64,000 nt of DNA from Mycolicibacterium sp. CBMA 226 (GCF_009729075.1 NZ_VTGY01000011.1:597600-661599), one strand, 5' to 3'. Counted from the stretch's first letter, positions 26,058 through 34,057 are shown. Translations and numbers: made by a program. The notes: generated by a model not told the origin, from the letters alone.

Positions 26058-26688
26058 ACCCGTTCTTTTCAATCTGATCGGCGAGCAGCTCTACGTAGGT
26101 GACGACCTTCTCGAGGTCCTTACGGATCGAGGAAGCCATTTCTTCTGGGCTAGGGAAGGCCTCCGATTCCGTGGGCTGTCCCACGGCCGGAACTCTCCCA
26201 TCTTCGACCGCGTCCATAGCCTCTCGAATCCGTATCTCCAAGTCATGGATGGCGACGATTTCGGAGCGATGATCACGGCGAAGCATCGCGCGCCTGTACT
26301 CGGACGCAGCACCCAGATACGCGTCTAGCCGCTTGAGAAACGCGTCCTTTTCCTCCGTCTCTGGCCACGGGATATCGCCTCGCAGCCACTGCTCGAGGAG
26401 AACCGGCGACTGCGATCCGACTTCATCAGCAACGACCAACTTGCCGCCGTTCGCTGGTGTCAGCAGGTCAATGGCACTGGTGTTTAACGCTACGGCCAGG
26501 ATGAGCAACTCATCGATAGTGACCTTCCGCCTGACGTTCTCGATATCAGACACACCAGACGCCGACAGCTGCAGTCCGAATTCTTGAAGAGCGGCGGACA
26601 ATTCGCGCACAGTCAAGCCCCGCAGCTTCCGTATCCGGGCCACGTTGCCTCCAACAGCTTCACGCACAGTCTGCGGCTCGCTCTCCAT
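26047..26688 (-). CDS. XRE-family repressor (master regulator candidate)
   Basis: 213 residues from the ATG ending at 26688 (an alternative ATG ends at 26703). The N-terminal Cro/CI-type HTH reads VARIRKLRGLTVRELSAAL...SASGVSDIENVRRKVT. The C-terminal half is helical and charged, with no LexA-type peptidase Ser/Lys visible, so it is unlikely to self-cleave. It precedes int in a leftward operon and faces three identical-spacing operators. In satellites such a gene (Stl-like) is relieved by a helper-phage protein; in a prophage it would be the immunity repressor. Confidence 0.82.
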   Translation of the reverse strand: MESEPQTVREAVGGNVARIRKLRGLTVRELSAALQEFGLQLSASGVSDIENVRRKVTIDELLILAVALNTSAIDLLTPANGGKLVVADEVGSQSPVLLEQWLRGDIPWPETEEKDAFLKRLDAYLGAASEYRRAMLRRDHRSEIVAIHDLEIRIREAMDAVEDGRVPAVGQPTESEAFPSPEEMASSIRKDLEKVVTYVELLADQIEKNGYGR

Positions 26689-26709
26689 CACAGAGAGCAG
26701 CATAGCGGC

Positions 26710-26810
26710 GTTCGGATAAATCGAACAGTATTCGGGCTTGACGAACGGGAATCGTTGCGGCATGGTCGGAAGTGCCGGAAAAAATCGGACACTGTTCGGA
26801 ATAAGCGAAC
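26710..26810. promoter_or_regulatory. Divergent control region with three GTTCG-N7-CGAAC operators
   Basis: Operators at 26710-26726, 26730-26746 (first base A instead of G) and 26794-26810 share four- or five-base arms with a fixed 7-bp spacer. A rightward promoter TTGACG (26738-26743) -17 bp- CATGGT (26761-26766) overlaps the middle operator. The third operator lies between that promoter and the HTH start at 26825. The first sits just upstream of the repressor start. The layout suggests cooperative or looping control of both arms. Confidence 0.7.
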
Positions 26811-26824
26811 ATTGGGAGGAACGC

Positions 26825-27043
26825 ATGGTCGCATCGATTGCAGCAGACCCTTGGCTGACGCGCGCAGAGGTCTCGGAACGGCTCCGCATTCCCGTGAAGA
26901 CGCTGGCGACATGGGCTTCGAAGCGCCGTGGCCCTAGGTATGCGCGATTTGGTAGGCACTGCCGCTACCGGCTGAGCGATCTGATCGCCTGGGAGGCCGA
27001 CCAATTCGGGTCGACCGGGATGAGTCGCCCGAGCTTGCAATGA
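26825..27043 (+). CDS. MerR-type HTH protein (excisionase/AlpA-like)
   Basis: 72 residues consisting of one HTH_17-type winged helix: LTRAEVSERLRIPVKTLATWASKRRGPRYARFGRHCRYRLSDLIAWE. The start has GGGAGGA just upstream. As first gene of the rightward operon, directly after the operators, it is the likely excisionase or early activator. Its stop overlaps the next tiny ORF as ATGA. Confidence 0.82.
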   Translation: MVASIAADPWLTRAEVSERLRIPVKTLATWASKRRGPRYARFGRHCRYRLSDLIAWEADQFGSTGMSRPSLQ

Positions 27044-27114
27044 GCAGAAACCGTGACCAGCAGAGCGATCTCGACGCAAACAATCGGCCACAGATGAGAG
27101 AGGAAGTCCAATGA
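27040..27114 (+). CDS. Tiny ORF of 24 residues in the rightward chain
   Basis: ATG at 27040 overlaps the previous stop (ATGA) and its own stop overlaps the next ATG at 27111 (ATGA). Encodes MSRNRDQQSDL and a hydrophilic, acidic remainder. No family. The double overlap suggests it is translated, at least as a coupling device. Confidence 0.5.
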   Translation: MSRNRDQQSDLDANNRPQMREEVQ

Positions 27115-27170
27115 ACGGTTTACTGCGTGCGCCCAACGAACCGGGCTGGCGGTGCGACGATGCGTCCTGA
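27111..27170 (+). CDS. Tiny ORF of 19 residues overlapping the ATPase start
   Basis: Preceded by a strong GAGAGGAAG ribosome site and starts with MNGLLRAPNEPGWR; it ends inside the start of the ATPase gene (ATG at 27160). It probably works as a translational coupler or leader for the ATPase. Confidence 0.5.
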   Translation: MNGLLRAPNEPGWRCDDAS

Positions 27171-28536
27171 TCCGGATTCGCATGCGTTGCTTGCCGAGAC
27201 TCAAACCCGTGCCCCAATGCCAGCGGCGAACTCAGTGCCTCCCGGTGGTCGCATCTGTCTGGCCGATGTCGCCCCTGCGCCTCAGGGATGGCTATGGCCG
27301 GGCCGGGTGCCAGTCGGCAGGTTAGTCACCCTGGAGGGTGGCCACGGGGTAGGTAGGTCGACCCTAGCCCTCACGATGGCCGCTGCCGCATCGACGGGAG
27401 GGCGGTGGCCGGACGGCACGCGATGCAATGTGTCGGGGCCTGTGCTGCTGCTTCATCGGCAACGTGAACTGGCCGACAGGACTCGCCCTCGACTCGATGC
27501 TGCTCATGCCGACCTGTCCCGTATTCACTCGATCGCAGTTGCGCCACCTCAAGGCAAACCGGTGATGTCGACACTTCTAAACGTTGTGTGCCTTAACAAT
27601 GAGATCCAGCAGACCAGTGCCTGTATGGCCATCGTGGATGTCGAATTGGTTGAGCTTCTGGGCGCGGGTTATAAGGACGACGATGTACGTCAAGCTCTGG
27701 CGCATCTAGCAGATTTAGCCGAATCCTGTACGTGCACTGTACTTTTCGTGATGCCGGACGGCTGCCTGAAGGCAAATGGTGATGGTGCGTTTGATCGGGT
27801 TTCGGTGCGCTATCGGGCGGATCGACTGCCGGGCGGCGATTGCGCTTTGTCGTGCATCAAGAACAACCTGGCTGTGGCCGCGCCGCCGTTGATTTATCGG
27901 CTTGTCGGCATGACCGTGGGGCAGATCGATGCCGCGGGTGTGGAGTGGCTCGGTCGGGGTGATGGCGCTGCTGTCGGGCTGCTCGCCGAGGTCCAGGACC
28001 GTCGCGGCGATATGTCGAAGTCCGTTGCAGAGTATGTCAACTCACGCCCGGCGACCATCAACGCCGATGTTGAGGGCGAGTTTGACCTCGCTCGAAAGGT
28101 GGCTAATCAGCACCTGCGTCGGCTACTGCGGGCCGGGCTCATTCAGCAGTTGGGCCGTGGTACCTATGGCCCCTTGGGTGCGCGAGTTAGCGATGATGAA
28201 GATCGTGACGACAGTGAAGATGCTGAGGATTCCGCAGATCAGGCCCTTGTCGGGAATCCTCAACCGGCAGTGAAAGATTCACCTTCGGATTCGCTGGTCG
28301 CGGAGAGTCGAATTGCAGCCCAGAATGCGCCAGGAGCGACGCAAATCGATTCCGGGACAGATTGTCCAGGCTGCGGTAGACGGCGCTCCAGCGCGGCTTC
28401 AGGGCCCTGTGGAGAGTGCATCGGGAAGCGGCACAGTGCCAAGTGGTTGGCCTCCAAGTCTGAATCGGTGGAAGGTCAGGTCGATGAAGCCACCTGCGCG
28501 CCCGATGTTGTAGAACCGTCGATGCAGCTCGGCTGA
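27160..28536 (+). CDS. RecA-like/AAA_25-type replication ATPase with degenerate Walker motifs
   Basis: 458 residues from ATG 27160 (GTG 27127 is possible). The N-terminal ATPase resembles phage/plasmid RepA-type AAA_25 proteins: LVTLEGGHGVGRSTLAL, ASTGGRWPDG, RPRLDAAHADLSRI. The Walker A lysine is replaced by Arg66. The acidic segment that follows the second strand in relatives is RQRELAD here, so ATP hydrolysis may be weakened or lost. A winged-helix-like segment spans about 285-345, and a CxxC...CxxC zinc ribbon uses Cys402, 405, 417 and 420. The gene directly precedes the polymerase-like gene, one base apart. Likely role: helicase loader or replication accessory for the element. Confidence 0.72.
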   Translation: MRPDPDSHALLAETQTRAPMPAANSVPPGGRICLADVAPAPQGWLWPGRVPVGRLVTLEGGHGVGRSTLALTMAAAASTGGRWPDGTRCNVSGPVLLLHRQRELADRTRPRLDAAHADLSRIHSIAVAPPQGKPVMSTLLNVVCLNNEIQQTSACMAIVDVELVELLGAGYKDDDVRQALAHLADLAESCTCTVLFVMPDGCLKANGDGAFDRVSVRYRADRLPGGDCALSCIKNNLAVAAPPLIYRLVGMTVGQIDAAGVEWLGRGDGAAVGLLAEVQDRRGDMSKSVAEYVNSRPATINADVEGEFDLARKVANQHLRRLLRAGLIQQLGRGTYGPLGARVSDDEDRDDSEDAEDSADQALVGNPQPAVKDSPSDSLVAESRIAAQNAPGATQIDSGTDCPGCGRRRSSAASGPCGECIGKRHSAKWLASKSESVEGQVDEATCAPDVVEPSMQLG

Positions 28537-28537
28537 G

Positions 28538-29818
28538 ATGCCGTACGTCAACCTTCTCGACGACCCACTGTTTGGGGATCATCAGGCACTGGTGCTGGGG
28601 TGGGAACAATCGCAGCTCACCGAGATCGTTGCCTGCCTTCAGCCCCTGCTGAAAGGTCGGCTCACCGACGAGATGCATCTGGCAGTGGCGAGCATTGCTC
28701 GATCTATCGTGGCCGAGCACGAGATCAGCGGACGCCCAGTTCATTACGCGCGTGCCAAGACGGCCTACGGAGAGCCCGAGCGCTACCGGAACGGCGATCC
28801 CTGGCACACCTGGCACTACATGACCGGGGGCGTGGACGCCCTGCACCGGGCCGGGTTGGTCGATCATGCGCTCGGGCAGTGGCACTTTCACCGCGAGTCG
28901 ATCGCCACGGCCACCGACAAGCTGGTGAAGCTCCTCGTCCCACTTATCCGCGTTTGGGAGCCCCGCGGGCTTGCGCGCCGGTCGGAGACCATCGTCCTGC
29001 GCGACCGTGACAAGCGGGCGATCGACTACGCCGAGACGCCAGACACGTTAGCAATGCGTGAAGACATGGCCGTGCTCAACGAGCGCCTGGCCGAGCTTGA
29101 AGTCCACCGTGACGGGGACAAGTTCCCCACACCTCGACTGCGCAGGGTCTTCAACGGAGACTTTGATCGTGGCGGACGGTTGTACTGCTACGGCGCTTCG
29201 CACCAGAGCCTGTCGCCTCAAGAGCGAGCGAACCTCACGATCGTGATCGGCGGGGTCGCCCACCCGGTGGTGGAGATCGACTACGCGAATCTGCATGTCG
29301 CGATCGCTTACTTTGAAGCGGGCCAGCTCATCCCACCCGGTGATCAGTATTTGATCGAGGGCTTCGACCGCGATGTAGTGAAACTGGCGGCGAATGTGCT
29401 CTTTAACGCCGGGACCACCAGAGAAGCGATAGGTGCAATCGCCCATAAATTGGATGCAGACCGCTCACTGCGATGGGCCAGCGGTATTGACACCCGTGAT
29501 CAGAAGGCATGCCGGGACCTCGCCCGCGAGCTAGTCGATGCCGTCCGCCGCAAGCACGCAGCGATCAGCAGCTATTTCGCCTCTGATTGCGGTGCGCGAT
29601 TCCAGCGGGCCGACTCCGACATAGCCGTAGCTGTCATGACCGACATGGTCGACAAGACGGGCCGGTGTCCTCTGCCCGTCCATGATTCGTTTCTTGTCGC
29701 GGACATTGATGCCGACCACCTGAAACGGACGATGGTGGAGGTAGCCGACCAACAGGGTTTGAAGTTAAACCTGAAAGACTCCAGGGAAATTCGGAAGACG
29801 CCCGAGGCAAATACCTAG
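28538..29818 (+). CDS. Minimal family-A polymerase-like protein (TV-Pol-like)
   Basis: 426 residues. Residues 213-247 read GRLYCYGASHQSLSPQER then a strand into motif A, EIDYANLHVAIAYF, with Asp248. A motif-B-like helix RDVVKLAANVLFNAGTT holds Arg278/Lys282. Motif C is PLPVHDSFLVAD with His382-Asp383, preceded by SDIAVAVMTDM. This order and spacing is that of superfamily-A polymerases and single-subunit RNA polymerases (motif C HDE/HDS). In particular it fits the short TV-Pol group of transposon/virus prim-pols. There is no 3'-5' or 5' exonuclease domain; the N-terminal 200 residues are of unknown fold. Coupled to the ATPase gene, it probably primes or copies the excised element. Confidence 0.72.
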   Translation: MPYVNLLDDPLFGDHQALVLGWEQSQLTEIVACLQPLLKGRLTDEMHLAVASIARSIVAEHEISGRPVHYARAKTAYGEPERYRNGDPWHTWHYMTGGVDALHRAGLVDHALGQWHFHRESIATATDKLVKLLVPLIRVWEPRGLARRSETIVLRDRDKRAIDYAETPDTLAMREDMAVLNERLAELEVHRDGDKFPTPRLRRVFNGDFDRGGRLYCYGASHQSLSPQERANLTIVIGGVAHPVVEIDYANLHVAIAYFEAGQLIPPGDQYLIEGFDRDVVKLAANVLFNAGTTREAIGAIAHKLDADRSLRWASGIDTRDQKACRDLARELVDAVRRKHAAISSYFASDCGARFQRADSDIAVAVMTDMVDKTGRCPLPVHDSFLVADIDADHLKRTMVEVADQQGLKLNLKDSREIRKTPEANT

Positions 29819-30297
29819 GATAGAGAGTCCGTCACGAGCCACTAACCGGTGCCTCTTGACGCATCAACTAGGTAAATCGGGATGATGAGATGTTGGCAGT
29901 AACGGCACGCAGGCATCGCGATGGAGATATCTTCCCAGGTCAGCGCTTGTTACCTCCTAACGAGAGGGTGGGGGGAGGGTAACGATTGGGAGATTGTTGC
30001 TCTCGTGTGCGTATCGTCTAGAGGCAGTCAAGCCAGGTTTGGATACTGCACCGTCCGAACCCAAACCGCATGTCACGAAGGCTGAATCAGGTTCTCCCCT
30101 CGAGGCTTCGGCCTGAGCAGGCAGTGAATCGGGCTTGAGGGACGGCTCGATATCCCCCACCGCCCCTGGGGTATTGGGGTTCTTTCAGCGGCCGTCAGCG
30201 GTTAGATCGGTCCTAACCCGTACCCGGGCCGGCCACGCCCCTCTCCATCCATCGCTGTTCGGAATTCCTGAGGTCAGCTGGGACCCCAGAAGTGGCT
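29819..30297. other. Non-coding 480-bp region after the replication module
   Basis: No convincing gene. It holds a hairpin with arms GTTACCTCC (29949-29957) and GGAGGGTAAC (29974-29983, one extra G), a G-rich run (GGGTGGGGGGAGGG), and CG-rich inverted sequences near 30220. A replication origin or operon terminator is plausible but unproven. Confidence 0.4.
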
Positions 30298-30576
30298 TCA
30301 AAATTCGGGTTGGGACTGGACCGCGGCCGTGGCCACGTTGAACAAGACCATCCGGAGCTTGTCGTAGCCGCGGAGCCACCCGTTTCGATAGCAACAGAAC
30401 GCGATGTCCTTGAGGATCGGTACGTCGAACCGCCGGTAGTTGCCTGGTGTCCGCAGGGGTTCGATGGTGGTTCCGTCCCGCCGCTTGAAGTCTCCGGCTC
30501 GCAAACGCTGGTCTAGCCAGGAGTAGGACCTGCCGAAAAGGGCAGCGGCCTCTCGTGCCGAGAAGGTGGTATCCAT
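30298..30576 (-). CDS. HTH DNA-binding protein of mycobacteriophage type
   Basis: 92 residues from the ATG ending at 30576 with GGAGAA upstream. The N-terminus FSAREAAALFGRSYSWLDQRLR is a helix-turn-helix, followed by a wing-like GNYRRFDVP and a helical C-terminus. Similar short HTH proteins occur in mycobacteriophages and integrated elements. Monocistronic, opposite to the replication genes. Confidence 0.65.
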   Translation of the reverse strand: MDTTFSAREAAALFGRSYSWLDQRLRAGDFKRRDGTTIEPLRTPGNYRRFDVPILKDIAFCCYRNGWLRGYDKLRMVLFNVATAAVQSQPEF

Positions 30577-31330
30577 TGAGTTCTCCTGCGCCGGTGGGTG
30601 GTTCGGTGAGGTGAGTGCCTCCACCCCCAACTCCATCAGTCTGGAGCATTGACACACATTCGGCCAGATCGACCCAACTACGGGCCGATTTCTACGGTTC
30701 GCGAAGGGGCCAAACGTCGTGACCTGCAGGTTTCGGCCTCAGGGCGTGCCAACCTGCACACAAAACAGACCAGTGTGTACGAAAAACTCCGACCGCCAAG
30801 TATGTGGAGGTTTTGATTGACAAGGGTTACAGGGCTCCTAGGGCCAATGCGCTACACCAACTCCAACGGAAACGGCCATGACGTCTTGGCGTGAGTCAAA
30901 TTGGCATGAATGGCTGGTCGAGTTAAATCCACTGCATGTCAACGGGTTTGGTTCCACGGCAAGGAAATGCATCAAGGTGGTGATGGATGGGTAGGTCGAC
31001 GACCGGCGGGCTGTGCGGCCCTCTGCCCGGCCCGAGGCCCCTAATGCTTACCGCGGTGCCGCCCGAACGGGTTTCGCGGCTCCACGGGCCCGCTAGGGGT
31101 GCGTGGGCACTCCGATGAACCGGATGTCCCCTCGATCTGCGTCAGGAAGACGCTGTGGGTCGAGCGGTAGAATGAGAGTGCTTCACGAGATGCCTTCGCC
31201 AAGCCCCGACTGGACGGCACGCCAACCCCACGCTCGCGGGTGGCTCGGGTGACGAAGCGGCCACACCCAACCCGGGTGTGGGCAAGAGCGCCTCCCGCAG
31301 CGCGGAGGCCCGGCATCTCTGGAGAACCTC
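30577..31330. other. Sparse 750-bp region
   Basis: No well-supported gene. A 38-residue ORF at 30878-30994 (MTSWRESNWHEWLVELNPLH start) contains one copy of a 21-bp repeat; it lacks a ribosome site and may be a fragment. Reading frames on both strands at 31041-31316 have poor coding character. Confidence 0.4.
30925..30945 (+). repeat. 21-bp direct repeat, copy 1
   Basis: AAATCCACTGCATGTCAACG plus one G; repeated at 31882-31902 with one mismatch (A for G at position 10). The copies flank the hypothetical gene at 31331-31699. Confidence 0.6.
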
Positions 31331-31699
31331 ATGGCTGCGTGGGATTTATCGAGAAGCGGCTCGTGCGGGGTGTATCTCCCCGGCCACCACATCCATTGGA
31401 TTCATTTCAACAAATCGGCACAGGAACCGTCGGCGGCCATCCCCGTGTCCGCCCACGTCGGCCAGGGCGGACACGCGTATATCGAGGGCGATGAGCTGTC
31501 GCTCGTCCTGTGGAACCACCGACCGGATGCCCTGGAGACAGCCCTCCATCGGTTCGAAGGGATGGCTCTGTGGAAGCCACGCTGGCACCTGTTGGCTGTG
31601 CCTACCGATGCGTCTCTGGGTAGCGCCGCCAGTGTGTTCAACATGGCCACGACGGACCAGAAGACTGCATGTCGCGCGACGGGATCGATGAAGTCGTAG
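31331..31699 (+). CDS. Hypothetical protein
   Basis: 122 residues, start ATG 31331 with GGAG upstream. Third-codon positions are GC-rich as in real genes of this genome. Composition is soluble, with several Trp and His (YLPGHHIHWIHF, LWKPRWHLLAVP). No family recognised. Flanked by a pair of 21-bp direct repeats. Confidence 0.5.
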   Translation: MAAWDLSRSGSCGVYLPGHHIHWIHFNKSAQEPSAAIPVSAHVGQGGHAYIEGDELSLVLWNHRPDALETALHRFEGMALWKPRWHLLAVPTDASLGSAASVFNMATTDQKTACRATGSMKS

Positions 31700-32102
31700 A
31701 CGACATGAGTCTGGCCTGCAGTCAATTCTGACCCAGAAATGTCCGGTGACCGAGCATGGTGAAAGACTCGGATCGATTTGGGCCGCAGCGGTTCTGCGCT
31801 TGATAGCGGTATGTGAGCACCAGCTTTTGACGCGATGATATTGCTGGTCCAGCTAGATCGGTATGGCGATACCGCCAAGGCAAATCCACTACATGTCAAC
31901 GGAACTGAGCACAGGTCGAGTGAATCCGCGCTGACGAGTTCGGTGATCTGATCGCATAGCGCCGCGCCTGCCGAGCCGAGATACCTCGCCCGGCCAATCG
32001 AGTACCGGCGAGCCCGGGTTCGTGGCTCAGCGTGGCTCCTCGGGTGGTATACGGCACTCGCCGTGCCGGTTGGTCAACCGTGCAAGTAGACGACAGCGCC
32101 AC
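31700..32102. other. Non-coding region with second 21-bp repeat copy
   Basis: No supported gene. Contains the second copy (31882-31902) of the 21-bp repeat found at 30925-30945. The neighbouring GCTGGTC...AG sequence is also similar at both places, so the related segment may be longer and decayed. Confidence 0.4.
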
Positions 32103-32321
32103 TCATCGACTGACGTCGCCGGACCGATCAACACTCATGGCCGCACGCTGCTGGACCCGGTGGTCGGTGAACGGGAGCCGGTCGCCGTACTCGTCATACA
32201 CGACAGGCGCAGCGCAACGAGCCATGTGGGATGCAGCGCCGATCCAATAAACCACCGCCCCGCACCACATGCACTGCGATTGCGGGTGCCGAACCATGCG
32301 ATCGGGATTCGGTTGCGACAT
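32103..32321 (-). CDS. Small putative zinc-finger protein
   Basis: 72 residues from the ATG ending at 32321, with GGAGAGG upstream. Cys pair in SQCMWCGA and a downstream His-x3-Cys (SHMARCAAP) could make a C2HC zinc knuckle. No family named. Neighbour of secreted-protein genes but itself without signal sequence. Confidence 0.55.
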   Translation of the reverse strand: MSQPNPDRMVRHPQSQCMWCGAVVYWIGAASHMARCAAPVVYDEYGDRLPFTDHRVQQRAAMSVDRSGDVSR

Positions 32322-32439
32322 GATTCGCCTCTCCGGCGACACCGCGCTGAGGGTGCCATCCATGCCATCGATGCCGGTGGGATTTTGGGTGTAGGTCGCC
32401 TGGCGGCGTGGAGGCCTATGCGGCGCGCTTCAATTGCTG

Positions 32440-32820
32440 CTAATGCCATAGCGGGCAGTAGGTGTCATGCGCAGCATTGACGAGTGCGACAACCTGCTGA
32501 TGGCTCTCGGAAGGGGCATTGCTTTCGACTTCAGCCACCACCGACGCGTTCGATGCGCCGTACTGCAGTTCGACGCAGATTTGCTTGCCTATCTGGACCA
32601 ACCCTTGTGCGCCCGCATCACTCCGTGGCGTCATCCCTGCCTGAGCCAACCTCGCTAAGAACGCCCCATCACCACCACTCGGCAGGGCATTGCATTGCCC
32701 GGCTGATGTGCAGTCCGCGATCGCCACCCCGCTCGCCCCGAGTGACGATGCCGCCACAATCACCGACACTGCAAGGGCTTGTGCAGCCAGTCTCACGGGT
32801 TGTGCCCCCAGCACCATCAT
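32440..32820 (-). CDS. DUF732 secreted protein
   Basis: 126 residues. A signal peptide (MMVLGAQPVRLAAQALAVSV... ending near GVAIA) leads to a mature helical DUF732 domain, recognised by DAGAQGLVQIGKQIC and a second Cys near the C-terminus (TYCPLWH), which probably form a disulfide. DUF732 proteins are small exported mycobacterial proteins of unknown function. The ribosome site is GAAGGA. Confidence 0.8.
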   Translation of the reverse strand: MMVLGAQPVRLAAQALAVSVIVAASSLGASGVAIADCTSAGQCNALPSGGDGAFLARLAQAGMTPRSDAGAQGLVQIGKQICVELQYGASNASVVAEVESNAPSESHQQVVALVNAAHDTYCPLWH

Positions 32821-33028
32821 CGTGGTTCCTTCTGTATCGGTCTTCGATCGTCTAGTGGCCAACGGATTTCATGGGTTTGCGTTCACGGAATCTGGTTGAC
32901 CCACCTTCCTGGAGTGCCGGTAGTTGACTCCGGGCTGAGTCGGCCGGTTATCCGGGCCACCGCCGTCGTTGGACATGGCGATGACCAGCCACAGCGCTCT
33001 AGTCATTGGCGGGGGAGCGCGTGCTGGC

Positions 33029-33826
33029 TCAACGGGGGATGTCATCGCCCGGCTCCCACCTGCCGTCCGCGCAGCGCATGGCGATGCCCTCAGGGGACTG
33101 TGCGGAAGCCTGCATGCCCGATGGGCACGCCGCCTCTAGCGCCCTGATCCCCGTCAGGGGCGGTGCTGATGACCAGGACCCCACGTTGAGACAGACGTAG
33201 GTGTTTCCGCTGAAGTCGAGGCCAAAGTCGTACCGCCGTTGGGGGTTGCATGAACCGTTCGGGGTTACGTTGTGCGCGACATTCGGCACGCAGCTGGCAC
33301 GGTCGCACGATGAGGAGGTAGTCGAGTTGTCGGTGCTCGCTGATGAGCCGGACGCTGGTGCCTGGCCGTCACTGGACTCAATGGTGAATCCGTATTGCTC
33401 GAGCGGGGCCAGAGCTTCTTGGCCACCAGTTCCGGCATTCGCTTGCAGGATGACGACCACAAAACGGCCTTTATAGGCATACGTTTTGCGTGAAGGGTAT
33501 TCCATATCGTGTTCAAGGATGGATGAGGAGCTGTAACCGCCGAAGTACAGGAAATACCCACTGGGAGAAACGCACATACTTTGGGCATCGGCGTTTGGAA
33601 GCATGGGGCGCGTCAGTTGATTCTGATAGGTTCCTGCTTTGCAAACGGCATCAATAACCTCCGGTCCTGACGGATCGGCGCGTGAGCTTGAATTCGTACC
33701 CCCGGGGCCGGATTTGTCACTCGTGGTGCTGGAGCAAGCGCCAACCGTGAGCGCCACGGTCGCGCTGGCGACCATCAGGACAGATGCCATTGGCCGGTGC
33801 GAACTGGTGTTAGCGGGTTGCGCCAT
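33029..33826 (-). CDS. Putative lipoprotein
   Basis: 265 residues with a lipobox (ALTVGACSS, Cys31). The mature part has Ser/Thr-rich linkers and several Cys (DRASCVPNV, GSCNPQRRYDF, EAACPSG, MRCADG), suggesting disulfides on the cell surface. No family recognised. It lies 15 bp downstream of the immunity-like membrane protein and in a run of exported proteins. Confidence 0.72.
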   Translation of the reverse strand: MAQPANTSSHRPMASVLMVASATVALTVGACSSTTSDKSGPGGTNSSSRADPSGPEVIDAVCKAGTYQNQLTRPMLPNADAQSMCVSPSGYFLYFGGYSSSSILEHDMEYPSRKTYAYKGRFVVVILQANAGTGGQEALAPLEQYGFTIESSDGQAPASGSSASTDNSTTSSSCDRASCVPNVAHNVTPNGSCNPQRRYDFGLDFSGNTYVCLNVGSWSSAPPLTGIRALEAACPSGMQASAQSPEGIAMRCADGRWEPGDDIPR

Positions 33827-33841
33827 CGTCCGTATCTCCCT

Positions 33842-34057
33842 TTATCGGCTGCGCATCGCCATGGCGAGCGCCACCACCCAACCGACAAACGTCCACCCGA
33901 GAAATAGGTTGATCACAATGACGGACCCGACGTTCGGCACTTTGCGGTTGGCGGCCACCATGGTCGGAATGAGGTAGAGAAACAGTCCGATGAGCAGAAA
34001 GACGAAACTCGGCGGCGCGTTGTCAAAACCTCCGTCGGAGAGAAAAAGCTGAGTCAA
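33842..34057 (-). CDS. Superinfection-immunity-like membrane protein (Imm_superinfect family)
   Basis: 71 residues with two hydrophobic helices. The conserved pattern FLYLIPTMVAANRKVPNVGSVIVI... then NLFLGWTFVGWVVALAMA matches the family that includes phage T4 Imm, which blocks DNA entry of related phages. Here it probably sits in the membrane and could protect the host against other phages, but many bacterial members are uncharacterised. Confidence 0.75.
   Translation of the reverse strand: MTQLFLSDGGFDNAPPSFVFLLIGLFLYLIPTMVAANRKVPNVGSVIVINLFLGWTFVGWVVALAMAMRSR

Noticed and set aside
29957..30160. Minus-strand 67-residue frame with GTG start
   Set aside because: No ribosome site and it crosses the G-rich hairpin region; better explained as non-coding.
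31041..31316. Minus-strand 91-residue frame
   Set aside because: No ribosome site, odd composition, no family; likely chance.
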